Source of the DNA: Acanthamoeba sp. SK_2022b
Lineage: Eukaryota > Discosea > Longamoebia > Acanthamoebidae
DNA: 47,615 nucleotides
Reading direction: 5' to 3'
Assembly (NCBI GenBank): GCA_027943245.1
Contig: JANDJZ010000286.1
Coordinates: 1-47,615 of the forward strand
The translations under genes were made by a program, and so were the position numbers. The notes under the pieces were generated by a model. The model was not told where the DNA came from and did no database searches. It worked only from the letters and a program-made list of their open reading frames with translations. Positions 25,429 to 35,329 of this stretch are shown one piece after another (positions within the stretch are counted from its first letter, which is position 1; the number at the start of each line of letters is the position of its first letter).

Positions 25429-26754
25429 ATCATCAGTCACGAGAATCAATCGATTGGTTGCGGCGGTCAAGTGATGGGCAACCCGAGGGATGCAAAGCTC
25501 TTACCTGATCTTGGGCGGGAAGAGGACGTGCTTGAAGAGCGAGCTCATGGTCTCGAGCGCCTCCGGATGGAGAAAGAATATTGAGATAGTGCGGAAGTCC
25601 TTGCATACGAGCAGGTAGCCCGACAGGCCCCTCTCCTCGTGCTTTGCATTCTCCACGCGCATCACCAGCCCAAGCGGCACGTAATCAGTTTGCTCCTGGT
25701 CACCGTTAACAAAGGGAGAGTCAGACAACGCAACGCAACTCAACGCGGTCACTTGAAGGTGACGCACTTGGGTGGAGAATATGAATCGGTAGAGGGTCAT
25801 GTGCAACTGACCCCAGCGGCCTTCGCTCAGCGAGTGGTGCGAGATGAGCACTTTATCCTGCCTTGTCAGTATCCGCTCGCCCGATAGCAGCGCCCACTCG
25901 GCCGCGGGCTTCTTTGCCTTGTGGGCCTCGCTCTCTGCCTGCTCCGCGCGCTCTGGGTGACAGGTGTTTGCTCGAGATCCACGCCTCGCCAAAAGTAGAG
26001 AGAGAGAGAGAGAGGACAAAGCGCATACCATCACCGTCTGGTCGCTGCTCGTCCCGAGGGACTGGGACAGGGCTGGTCGTCGTGGTCATGGGCGAGGAGA
26101 TGCCGGGCGTCCGGCTCTGGAGCTCGCTGATGGTGAAGAGGAGCACCTCGACCCACCGTCGCGCGCCGTCGCGCGAGTCCGCAGCCAATACGTAGGTGCG
26201 GCCCCCATAGGTCGCGACCTCGAACACGACCTTTTTCCCTGGACTGCTGGTCTCGCTGCCACCGGGACTCTCCCGCAGCGCGCGGTTGGCGGTCTTTAGC
26301 ACCACGTTGGTGACCTGAGCCAGGTCGATCACTCCCTTGGGCGTTGCGTCTGTTGGGCGCGCACGAGGTTACGGAGAAGCAAGAAGCGACTGTGGTTGCG
26401 GTGGTGTTAGGAGAGGGAAAAGTACCCGATGGTTTCTTGTAGTAGGCGAGCGATGTGGGCGTGAGGACGAAGTGTCGAGTTTGCCATCGTGTGACTAGCG
26501 CTTTGTTGGGTGAGTGCTTCTGCAAGATGCCCTCAGCCAGCACTTCCTTCTGTGGCAGTTATGCATTGAGAGGAAAATGAAAAGATGAAGCGTCAAATTT
26601 GTGCCAAATTGATCTGAAAAAAAAGCGATGCTGAGCTCGCTTCATCGGGAGGCTTGCCAACAAGCCATAAACTCATTGCTTGATCGAAGAGATCGATGAA
26701 GAACGAAAAAGGCGGAAGGCCGAGGCTTTTGCGTATTACCTGCCGGGACGCCAT
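15921..26754 (-). CDS. pats1-like: ROCO protein: PH/GRAM, dead myotubularin, LRR, Roc-COR, kinase (Pats1-like)
   Basis: Thirty-seven exons on the minus strand join in frame to 2448 aa, starting with a 15-nt exon (MASRQ, 26754-26740) and ending with 17073-15921. Order: PH/GRAM-like region (about 6-280); myotubularin-like domain (about 280-755; WRVTNFNKANGL, DPYYRTTAGFCFLIEKEW, VWQLWDSAPRAFEFD, ARFGSFL); leucine-rich repeats (about 755-1158); Roc GTPase (P-loop GQENVGKTS, switch WDFAGQE); COR; TKL-type kinase (GEGGFAAVYKG, AIKELK, HRDLKSPN, CDFGVS, VWLAPEI); Ser/Pro-rich and Lys-rich tail from about 2065. This order matches Dictyostelium Pats1, which acts in cytokinesis, and is relatable to LRRK2. 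The phosphatase loop reads VLVQSADGGDAV where active enzymes have HCxxGxDR, so catalysis is lost. No WD40 repeats follow the kinase. Exon phases agree throughout. The least certain exon is 22454-22338, within the LRR region. Confidence 0.92.
16645..16740 (-). repeat. Coding hexamer repeat, 16 copies, encodes Ser-Pro dipeptides
   Basis: Perfect array of GACGGT on the plus strand; in the ROCO reading frame it gives (Ser-Pro)16 in the C-terminal tail. A 6-base unit keeps frame when copy number changes, so length polymorphism would be tolerated. Confidence 0.93.
17395..17458. repeat. (TG)n microsatellite in ROCO intron
   Basis: Transcript-sense (CA)n within the intron between exons 35 and 36 of the ROCO gene (17504-17329). 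Confidence 0.92.
20350..20428. repeat. (GT)n microsatellite in ROCO intron
   Basis: One GG interruption near 20402. It fills most of the intron between exons 22 and 23 and begins about 20 bases after the donor; transcript sense is (CA)n. Confidence 0.92.
21729..21787. repeat. (GT)n microsatellite in ROCO intron
   Basis: Lies in the intron between the last LRR exon and the first Roc exon; transcript sense is (CA)n. Confidence 0.9.
22483..22551. repeat. (TG)n(AG)n compound microsatellite beside a splice donor
   Basis: In the ROCO transcript it reads (CT)n(CA)n beginning directly after the donor CG|GTATCTCTCT of exon 14, so the donor's downstream bases are repeat-derived. Confidence 0.92.
25350..25426. 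repeat. (CA)n microsatellite forming the tract before a 3' splice site
   Basis: In the ROCO transcript it is (GT)n running straight into the acceptor gtgtgtgcag|AG of exon 6; there is no pyrimidine tract between repeat and AG. Confidence 0.92.
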
Positions 26755-27045
26755 CTAAGTCGAAACGGCCGGCACGGCAAGGAGGCTCCACACTAGCTCT
26801 CCTCTTCCTCGGATGGGTCTCTGACGGTGACGCTAAGTGTCTGCGCCTCAAGTGCACGCCCCAAGGCAGCAGCTCGAGCGTTACTGGCATCGCCTAGTTT
26901 AGGTCCGCCGCGCAACAGCGAATACTTTGCATTGCATCACCCCGATTTAGCTCAACAACATTACTCTCCAATCCCTGCATTTGGCGGTTGCTCCCTGCTG
27001 GTGCTCCAACAGGGACAAATCTGGCGTTGCGGCGTACACCGCAAG

Positions 27046-28231
27046 TCAGCCACAACAGGAGGTCGCAGGCTTGCCGCTGTCGGAGTTGCCCCCCGAGCCC
27101 ATGCGGAGGGCCTTAGAGCTACCCGCGGGCTTGTCCACAGGAGGGCTCTCCACCGGAGCCGGCAGAGTGTCGATCACCTCCCTCTTGATGCGCGTAGCAA
27201 TATTCCCAAACGCTTCCTGTATCGTCGAGTGGTAGGGGGAGGGCTCAGAGTGGGTAGCAGACAAGTGCGCCGAGCGAAGGCGGGCATACCTCCACATTGC
27301 TGCCTGCTTTGGCACTGACCTCGAAGTAGGGAATGCCGTACTCCTTGGCCAAGGCCTCGCACTTGTCTGCCGTCACCGCCTGCGTTGCGTCGTTTTAGGG
27401 ACCATGGCTCCATCGCTTTGAAAAGTGGCGGTAGAGGCATCATCAGCCAAGCTTGACGGCGCGCACCCGCTTCTCAACAAGGTCGCACTTGTTGCCCACC
27501 AGCACCTTCAAGATATCCTTGCCCGCGTACTCTGTGATGTTTCGCATCCAACTTCGCATATCTGTGTGTGCACAACGCGTGAGCTTCATGACGTTCGCGG
27601 AGGAGAATGCGTGAGTTATACTTGTGAACGACTGTGGCGACGTCAGATCAAACACCAACATCACTCCGTGTGCGCCCCTATAGTATGCTGCTCGCCACAA
27701 AACGCTCGTGCTGAGTGAGAACCGAAATAAGGAATCGCCCTAACAGAGCAGAGGTACCGGATGTGATCGTTCGGAATCGTTCTGTAGAGCAACGCATAGA
27801 GCAATGCAATCAGAAACCACCGCTGCACACCTGATCGAGAAAGGCGAAACGGTGGGATTGGAGTTGCACCTTGTCCGGCCGTGTCCCATATCTGCAGGCG
27901 CATCTCTTGTCCATCGATCTTCATCGACTTGAGCTTGAAGTCGATGCTGGAGCACGACAGAAAAGGGCAATCTCAGCAGGTGTATGCGCGTGCGCGTGTG
28001 AGCAGGTACCACGACAGAACAAAGGAACGCACCCGATGGTGGAGGTGAACGAGGCGTTGAAGTTGTCGTCAGCGAACCGCATGATCAGGCAAGTCTTGCC
28101 GACCCCTGTGAGCTCGGTCCAAGCAGGTGAGCTGAAAGTGCGGCGTGAGGCATACGGTTGGGCACGGAGATACCTGAGTCGCCTATCAAAAGGAGCTTGG
28201 GCTGGTGTCCTGCTGCAGGTGTTCCTTGCAT
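27046..28231 (-). CDS. Rab8-like small GTPase
   Basis: Eight exons on the minus strand: 28231-28174, 28105-28033, 27946-27870, 27781-27758, 27687-27622, 27561-27467, 27379-27290, 27216-27046 (217 aa). All G motifs are present: P-loop GDSGVGKT, effector STIGIDFK, WDTAGQERFRTIT, GNKCDL, and ETSAK-like EVSAK. The Rab-specific segments (IGIDF, AYYRGA) place it with the Rab8/10/13/Rab1 group, which regulates Golgi-to-plasma-membrane traffic. A 24-nt microexon (27781-27758) encodes the RFRTITS part of switch II. The C-terminus is Ser/Gly-rich and ends SCCG, so geranylgeranylation on two Cys is expected although the last residue is Gly. It lies 291 bases upstream of the ROCO gene, same strand. Confidence 0.93.
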
Positions 28232-28697
28232 CTGTGCGAGCATAAATATAACAAAAAATAAATAACAAAAATGAAGATTGGATTGATCGGTAGGTCATCG
28301 TGGCTCCTGAAGCAGCACCCCAAAGGGTACCTTAGCATGAAGGGGCCTTTCTCTTTCGTCCGTTTCCTCCTTCGCGAGGCGTGCAGGCTGCCTGGCCTCG
28401 TGCTGCTCCCACGAAACACGCGTGGCCTGTGTATTATTCGGAAAAGAAAAGAATCGAGAAAAGAGCTTCGGAAAGTTTGCCTAACGAGTTAGGAGAGCAT
28501 TTATGGAATGCAAACGGTTTCGAGGAAGGACAAGTACCAACACCGGCGGCAGAGAAGGAAATAACGCAGTAGCCAGCAGCAAGTTGTGAACGGGTGCCTG
28601 GCTGTCGTCTGTCGCCTCCTGTCCTTCCCTGATCTGCGGTGAACAGCCAAAATCTCAGGAGGTGGAAAAAATCGCTGTACAATTGCCGATCGCGAAA
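28232..28697. other. Divergent intergenic region
   Basis: Separates the Rab8-like gene (-) from the carrier gene (+). Open frames near 28271-28713 on both strands do not resemble proteins I know. It should hold both promoters; no element is identified with confidence. Confidence 0.55.
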
Positions 28698-29942
28698 ATG
28701 AGCGCGACTTCATCTACCACTTCCGCAACTCCAAGCTCTGCCGGCACAGTAGCACATGTCAAGGTGCAACCAGCGCACCATCCGCCTGCGTGGGCTCATT
28801 TCGTGGCCGGCGGCACCGGGGCTATGGTGGGTGGCATACTTACGAGCCCGCTGGAAGTGGTCAAGACACGACTGCAAGGCACCTACAACAAGGAGGGCCT
28901 CGCCAACACTCAACACCGCTTCGGTACGCGCACGATACGCGGCCTGTCATACCTCTACTCGGAGGGCGGAGTGCGCGCGCTCTACCGCGGCATGGTCCCG
29001 CACCTGGTCGGTGTGGTGCCGGCGCGGTCCCTCTATTTTGGCACCTTCTCGTGGGCCAAGCGCGAGCTCGGCAAGCAGTTCGAGCTCGACCCGCATGGCA
29101 TGCTCGTCAACTGGCTCGGCGGAGTAGCTGCCGGTAACGTTACCCTTTTCTTTTCCTTTGCTGGACAACTTTGTGTTTTGTGTGTCCTAACGTTAATGAC
29201 GACGTGGTGTGGTGCAGGTGTGGTGACGATCACGCTGACGTCGCCGGTGTGGGTGGTGAAGACGCGGCTACAGCTGCAGGTGGGCAATGGCAAGGTCTCG
29301 CCGGCGGCGAGCCAACAACAGCCCGGCGTGCGACAGTACCGCAGCGCGTGGCACTGCGTGACATCGATGATGCGGCACGAGGGGCCGCGCTCCTTCTTTG
29401 CCGGCATGAGCGCCAGCTACGTGGGCATCACCGAGTCGTCGATCCAGTTCATGCTCTACGAGAAGGGCAAGTCCCTCATCAAGCAGCGACGCGTGCGACA
29501 GCGCGAGGAGGCGTGGCAGCTCGAGCTGGAGCGACGGCGGCGCGCCCATCCCGGAGGCGAAGCGGCGTTCAACCACGACGACTACCCGGACCTGGTCGAG
29601 CTCCAGGAGCTCGCGCGGTCCACCGCGGCCTCGTCCATCGGTGCGTGGGAGACGCTGGCCATCTCGAGCTCGGCCAAGCTCACCGCGTCGATGCTTACCT
29701 ACCCGCACGAGGTCGCCCGCACACGGCTGCGTGAGGAGCGCGCCAAGGAGCTCTACGGCGGTTTCGTCAACTGCCTCCGCGTGGTGTGGCGCAACGAGGG
29801 CGTGACGGGCCTCTACGGCGGGCTCGCGCCGCATCTCCTTCGCGTGGTCCCCAACGCCGCCATTATGTTCCTCACCTACGAGGCCGTCCTCTCCCTCTTC
29901 GATCCTTCGTCGCCCTCTCTTGTTCGTTCCGCTGGCCGATAA
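28698..29942 (+). CDS. RIM2: Mitochondrial pyrimidine nucleotide carrier, SLC25A33/36 (Rim2) type
   Basis: Two exons: 28698-29133 and 29218-29942 (386 aa). Three carrier repeats are seen, each with PxxxxxTRLQ-type signatures: SPLEVVKTRLQ, SPVWVVKTRLQLQ, YPHEVARTRLREE. The YPHEVARTRLREE form and the VPARSLYFGTFSWAKRELG segment are typical of SLC25A33/36 and yeast Rim2, which exchange pyrimidine nucleotides across the inner mitochondrial membrane. An insertion of about 60 charged residues separates repeats 2 and 3. The 84-nt intron has no in-frame stop and is a multiple of three, so an unspliced product would stay open. The start at 28698 (ATG) is preferred over an upstream GTG. Confidence 0.93.
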   Translation: MSATSSTTSATPSSAGTVAHVKVQPAHHPPAWAHFVAGGTGAMVGGILTSPLEVVKTRLQGTYNKEGLANTQHRFGTRTIRGLSYLYSEGGVRALYRGMVPHLVGVVPARSLYFGTFSWAKRELGKQFELDPHGMLVNWLGGVAAGNVTLFFSFAGQLCVLCVLTLMTTWCGAGVVTITLTSPVWVVKTRLQLQVGNGKVSPAASQQQPGVRQYRSAWHCVTSMMRHEGPRSFFAGMSASYVGITESSIQFMLYEKGKSLIKQRRVRQREEAWQLELERRRRAHPGGEAAFNHDDYPDLVELQELARSTAASSIGAWETLAISSSAKLTASMLTYPHEVARTRLREERAKELYGGFVNCLRVVWRNEGVTGLYGGLAPHLLRVVPNAAIMFLTYEAVLSLFDPSSPSLVRSAGR

Positions 29943-30246
29943 ACTACACGTTCTTTCAATTCCGCCCAAACAAACAGCCATGTACGGCGCACGCCAGGGC
30001 TGGACCCTTGCTCGTGGGCATGCCAATCCCGACGATGCGAGGCTCGATTGGCGCCAAGCACAAGGCGCACGAATGCATCCGCACGTGAGGCTGCCAACGG
30101 TTCTGCTACCAGGACCCACTTACCCGAGGCGACAGCTTGGCGATCAAGTTTGCCCAGGCGGCCATTGAGGCGGCGTGCAAGGGGTAGAAAGCGCTTGTAT
30201 GAGAGATAGAGAGCGTATCGGTGGAAGGGGAGGGAGAAGAGACAGC
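29943..30246. other. Convergent intergenic region
   Basis: Lies between the stops of the carrier gene (+) and the methyltransferase-related gene (-). GC-rich, no supported coding frame; presumably shared 3' UTR sequence. Confidence 0.6.
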
Positions 30247-31164
30247 TCATGGCCAATAGTGTGTGACCAAGTTGTCCCTCGCTCGAAGTCGCCGCAGCAT
30301 CGACCCGGTTCGCTCGAGGGTGTACTCTGCGGGGTAGTTCATCCAGCCGAACTGCTCCATCGCTTCGTGAGCAAAGTGAATCTCGACGAAGAACTCGTCA
30401 ATCAAGTCTATAGCACCAGAGGCCTCGAGTCGCGGGATGATGGCCCACTCCAGGCCCTCGACGTCCAATTTCAACACGCAGTAGTCTTCGCGCTGGACGT
30501 GGGTTATGAGGAAGTGGACGAGGTCGGTGCTGGACTTGCCATCTGCCGTTACCTTCTCGTTGAAAAAAGTGATGCTGTCCAACCACGCACTGGCCTCGTC
30601 GACGGTCATGTGGTACGTGGTTGCGGCTTCAGCAGGAGTGGGCTTCTTGAACACGTCGCGCCCCATTTCGAAGGCGTAGGTCCTGGTGAAATCGACCGGG
30701 TAGTTCTTTTTGAACCAGCCCACGCTCGAGTCAAACTTCTGCGCCCCTGCGTCGACGTAGACCCGCTCCTCTGGCAGCACCAGGTCGAGCACTTTGCGGA
30801 GTGGCAGCACTCTCTGGCATTCCCACTGTTCTAGTCGGTTGAGCTCGCACACGTGCTTGTGGATGGAGTGGGGAAGCAAGCGCAGGTGGGAGCGGTCCTC
30901 AACCGTGACGGTGTCCCAGCCGAGAGGACCCGCAGGGTGACGAAACATGTTCTCGCTGATGAGAGGTTCGACTTCCATCTGCTTGAGGGTGAGCGAGCTC
31001 AGGAGGGGAAGGGCGAAGACGTTAGTCCGGGCCTCATCCTCCGACACGCACCCCGTCCCTTGATTGACTGGCCCAAGTGTGAGGTGGAGTAACACGATCG
31101 ACGCCAGGGCCAGCGCGCAGAGAAGGGCACATGTTACGGGCCGCCCTCCTGAGAAAAGGCTCAT
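30247..31164 (-). CDS. Membrane-anchored DUF7870/FkbM-like methyltransferase-related protein, copy A
   Basis: Single exon, 305 aa from the ATG at 31164, chosen because it aligns with the start of the paralogue at 36720; an in-frame ATG at 31206 would add 14 residues. An N-terminal hydrophobic segment (about residues 8-28) predicts a type II membrane or secretory-pathway protein. The core has VYVDAGAQKFDSSVGWFKK, LKLDVEGLEW, LIDEFFVEIHF and a C-terminal LVTHYWP. These fit the plant DUF7870/methyltransferase FkbM-related group, with a degenerate SAM-binding loop (DAGA). Enzymatic activity is inferred and not proven. It has no introns although all neighbours are intron-rich, and an inverted paralogue lies 5.6 kb away. 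Confidence 0.75.
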   Translation of the reverse strand: MSLFSGGRPVTCALLCALALASIVLLHLTLGPVNQGTGCVSEDEARTNVFALPLLSSLTLKQMEVEPLISENMFRHPAGPLGWDTVTVEDRSHLRLLPHSIHKHVCELNRLEQWECQRVLPLRKVLDLVLPEERVYVDAGAQKFDSSVGWFKKNYPVDFTRTYAFEMGRDVFKKPTPAEAATTYHMTVDEASAWLDSITFFNEKVTADGKSSTDLVHFLITHVQREDYCVLKLDVEGLEWAIIPRLEASGAIDLIDEFFVEIHFAHEAMEQFGWMNYPAEYTLERTGSMLRRLRARDNLVTHYWP

Positions 31165-31977
31165 TTGTGCGGGAGGAACTCGAGGCGGCCGGAGGCGATG
31201 GCTCAAAGGTGGGGGACTACCTCTGCCTGCACTTAACGAAGCTTTTCTCTAAATACCAAACGAAGGTCATACCTGTTTAGGTAGCCAAGGAGCGTAGAAA
31301 GTTTTTCTTTTTACTTTTCTGGGAGACATGACATTCCATACTCTATTTAAAATCAATCTTCTGATTTTCCTACTAAAGTGTAAAATAAAATCCTTCATCT
31401 GCTCAATCTTTTTACAATCTGTGTTGTTGTGGTGATGTTGTGGTGTTGTGGTGTTGAAATGATACATACTTATCTAAGTAAAATAGAAAATCATTGTCCT
31501 TGAAGTGGCAATAACTAAATGCACTATTGACATCCCTGCCAACATTAGGTTAGGTTGATAAAAGTCAAGACATGACAAAACAAACATACATAGACACAGG
31601 TCTGGGACAGTGTCCTAAATGTCTACAGCTGCATGATTTGACTTTTGAAAACTGTAAAGAAGGGCAGTGTCTCATTTTCCTGAACATATACATGTTGACA
31701 AAGATCTGATTTTAAGCTTCAACAGTTCACAGTGATTGAAAAATGGTGAAGTCAAATTGTTTGTGTTGATCAGAGTATTGCTGTTTCACAGCGGGTAGGC
31801 TTTGGATGAAGTTTATGAGACAATCAGCCAGCACATCTTTAACACTGGCAGATCTACATTCTTGCTCATTAAAATCTCACTTTAGATGTCATTTGTTGGT
31901 GTGGCTAACTGGCTGCTTCCTCTCTTCCTTACCCGAAGTCTGTCCGTGAGTGCCAAGCGAGACTGGAATAGTGGCCT
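31165..31977. other. AT-rich region without a gene
   Basis: Lies upstream of methyltransferase copy A and downstream of the acyloxyacyl hydrolase stop. From about 31260 the base composition turns clearly AT-rich with many short direct repeats (tgttgtggtgttg). No coding frame above 70 codons looks real. A decayed mobile element is possible. Confidence 0.6.
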
Positions 31978-34885
31978 CTAGTAGCCGCCTGCAAGCAAAA
32001 AGGGGAGAGAGAAAAAGAGAGGAGAAAAGAAAGGTAAGCCGAGTGTCGCTATTCGGCTAGTGCCCTGCAGCGTGTCATGGCGTACCCTGGTCTCCAAACT
32101 GCGCGCGAATCTGGGCGTTGTAGGGGTTGACGTCGCCCACAAGCTGCGGGAACTTAGTGAGCAGCAGGTTCCACTGGTATTCCGCGAACAGGGCATTGGC
32201 GAGCTGGTTCGGGTGGAAGCCGTCGACGGGTTCGATGAGCTGCCAGGTCTCCCCGCCGGCCTTGTTCCACTGCTCGATCACACCCTTGAGCGGCGGATCG
32301 AAATAGTACATGTCGAAATTCTTGAAAGTGTGGTTGGCGATGATCTACGCACACGCACACGCACACGCACACGCACACGCACACGCACACGCACACGCAC
32401 ACGCACACGCACACGCACACGCACACGCACACGCACACGCACACCGCATACTCGTGTGGTGAGAAGCAGTTGGGCTTGGGATTGAACGAGAGGAGAAGGA
32501 ACCTGGCCGTAGACTTGGTTGAGCTCCTCGGCCCTGGCAGTGGTGGCGTTCCTCCAGTAGGCGTCGGTATTCATCCACCCGAAGCAGGGCGACGTGTGGA
32601 GGCAGTTCATGAAGTCGTAGTAGTGCGCGTACGTGACGTCACCATGAAGCAGTCCTGCAGCGCAACTCACGCCTAAGTCCAGCTGGCTACACGGACTCGA
32701 GCGAGATAAAGCAGCAACGAACCGAGCGGGTGCAGGCGATTGGCGAGCGCGTCGTACAGCACGCGGCCGTCCACGAGACCAGTGAACACGACGTGACTGC
32801 CGGGGGGCAGGACGGTGTCGAAGTGGTTGAGCGCTGTAGGGAATGGTTACATCCACCCACAGAATATCCGCGTGCGAATATGACGCGGCTGAGTGCAGAA
32901 AGCGTACCGCGCATCACGTTGGCGTAGAACTCGGCCGGAGTCGTCATGGAGCCCGTACCGTAGTGGCCATTGCACACGTCTGTAATATTTGTCAGTTTCG
33001 TTTAGGCTAAGAAACGAAATGCGCTCGGGATAATGCGTGAAGAAAGGAAGCGATACCGTTGCCGACGAGAGCGTAGTTGAGGATGAGAGGGTGGTCGTTG
33101 GTCTGGTTCCTGCTCAGAGTGAACATGATCTGGTCGGCCATCGCACCCGTGCGTGCGCCGTTTACTCCGATGTTTTGGAAGTCTACACGTCAAATACGCG
33201 CATATGAATTTGCGTAGTTGATGGCAAGTTCTCGCGGAGATGATTCGCTGTCAAGCCGTACCGCGATGCATGCACAGGTTGCGCTCCCTCATCTTCTGGT
33301 AGATGGAGGCCATGGGCCCCTGCGGAGTTCCCGGCCATGTCAGGTTCATGTAGCCAGTCGCAGACGACATCTGAAGCGCACCCACGGACGCATGTCAGAA
33401 CGATCATCAGGGCGCTCTTATTGCGCTGGTCCCTGTATGGCAGAGTGATCGTAACCATGGGCCAATCGAACTCGTCCATGAGAATGTCGAGCAAGTTGTG
33501 GTAGGTGTTATCGGTGATCAGGCTCGCCGTCACAAACTCGGGCGGGATGTGGAAGTGAGCGGCTGCAGACGTAACCATTAATGGCAGGCACAAAGAATGA
33601 GCCAACAAGACAACCGAATTCAATTTTTAATTATAATAAAAATAAGTTATCAAATAAAGGGAACTACGTACTGACAGAGTCCCCCAGTGCGGCAATGCCA
33701 TACTGCTTGGTGCCCTTGCAGTAGAGGTCTTCGTACGATCGGCCCTGAGGGTCGGTGCCCTTGATGCCATTGCAGTTGTGGTCAAACTCGGGCTGTACCG
33801 CACGCGCCACCGAGTTAGACCGAAACGAGCGACGGGAGGGTGAACACAAACACACAGGTGTTGACGGAGATAAATACGCCACGGTTGGTTCTCGAGCGGC
33901 CGGGATAGATGTCCGAAGCAAAGTCGTTGCAGTCCTTGCCGCGCCAGAAGGTGCCCCTCAGCGTCTCCGTCAATCCTGCTCGCAAGACGGGTCGACCCAA
34001 AATCAGCTCTCACACGCACGCGCGTGCCCACCCGTTTGTTATGTACGAGTTTGTGCGTGTCATACCTCCAAACTTGTCGCCATCGAGGTCGTACCACGGG
34101 TCGTGGCTGTTGACGAGCTTGGTTATGTAGTCGATGATCCACTGCCACGGCGTCTCGGTCATGTCGCGCTTGCTGTCCTTCTGCTCCTGATTGAGCTTGA
34201 CCATGTCGATCATCTTGAGCAGGGACATCGCCTGCCACGTCGCCAGGATCTTCTCGCGCTCGGCGGCCGAGGGCGGCGTGAAGGTGCCGCTCTTGGGGAA
34301 CAGACGGCAAGTGGCGTTCCAGCACAACCCGATCTTCAAGCACACGTCATCGGCCGTATAGTCTCGCTCTGTTATGCGCGGCGTGTGGACGTGTGTGCGT
34401 GTGAGTTGGTGTCTGGGTCGGAGTGCGCGCTTGCTCGAGTCTGGCCATACCGAGCATGGAGATGACAGTGGCGCCGTAGAGGGCGATGGTCTCGTCGCAG
34501 GTGGTACGCAGCACGCCAGCAGGCAGCAGAAGGCACACCTTCTCGACGGTCTGCGTCACGGTCTCGTTGCGCACCTCACCCAACTGCTCAATGATGCCAA
34601 CAACTGCGGAGGGGAAAAAATAAACAAAAATGGAAATACCACAACAATATCATTATTAAATTAAATAAAAAAGAGCTGTATGAAAAGAACGAAAAGAAGG
34701 TGGAGGGTACTGAGAGTGCATGCAACGCAAGTGCCTCCGTTTTCCTTCCCATTGATTCCGAACAACTTGGCCAGCGGAAGATCAGCGAAGGAAGCAGGTC
34801 TCTTGGCCTCAGCCGAAGCCGTGGCGAAAGCCAGGCACAATACAGCCACACCCACAAACACGAAGTAACTAGCGGACCTTGTCAT
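31978..34885 (-). CDS. AOAH: Acyloxyacyl hydrolase-like secreted lipase (saposin B + GDSL)
   Basis: Thirteen exons on the minus strand: 34885-34711, 34603-34451, 34368-34066, 33975-33878, 33792-33672, 33562-33456, 33370-33262, 33182-33057, 32979-32908, 32833-32723, 32654-32503, 32344-32086, 31988-31978 (598 aa; human AOAH is 575). A signal peptide is followed by a saposin B domain with Cys-rich TCVAC, TVEKVCLLLP and TTCDETI. The GDSL-type lipase core keeps the nucleophile in LGDSVTAHFHIPP, GVNGARTGAM, and the Asp/His pair in VDGFHPNQ. AOAH removes secondary acyl chains from bacterial lipid A; a lysosomal/phagosomal place is expected. The last coding exon is only 11 nt. The donor of exon 4 (33878) is the least certain. 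Confidence 0.92.
32346..32443. repeat. Hexamer (ACGCAC)n tandem repeat before a 3' splice site
   Basis: In the acyloxyacyl hydrolase transcript it reads (GTGCGT)n and ends in the acceptor gtgcgtag|ATC itself, so the acceptor lies within the repeat edge. Confidence 0.92.
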
Positions 34886-35329
34886 CGTCCGCTCGCTGAG
34901 TCTGGAAAGAACAAACTGTACTGAACCCCCGATACGGTGTTTATTGCTGTCAACAGCCTATCGCGGAGGCCGATCAGGCCGCGCGTGAAATGGGCAAGGA
35001 AACGTCTGCCGCTGCGGAAAACGCTCTGCACGCCCACGAGGGTAAGAAAAAAAGAGGGAAAATATAAAAACACAAAATAATTAGGTACCCCCCAAAGGCA
35101 TGCTAGCGAGGGCCTCTGGTGTTCTGTGTGCTGGCCGTGGTCACGTCAAATTATCCGCTAGGCCATTGGCTTCATCTTGTATCTTCCGTTGCTTCTCCAC
35201 CGCGACGATCATGCGCGCCAAGGCTGTCGATGTTCTCACACCGGATGCACCTTGGTATTTTTACCCATATGTGTGGATGTTTTTTCTCTCGCTCTCAGGG
35301 GAGTTATTCACTAAGTTTAATATTGATTT
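34886..35329. other. Divergent intergenic region
   Basis: Between the starts of the acyloxyacyl hydrolase (-) and the formylglutamate amidohydrolase (+). Must hold both promoters. A frame from 35100 runs into the next gene out of phase; no further gene is supported. Confidence 0.55.

Noticed and set aside
28662..29942. Single 426-codon frame for the carrier
   Set aside because: Includes an 84-nt GT-AG intron and a non-ATG start; the spliced form fits the carrier family without the inserted segment.
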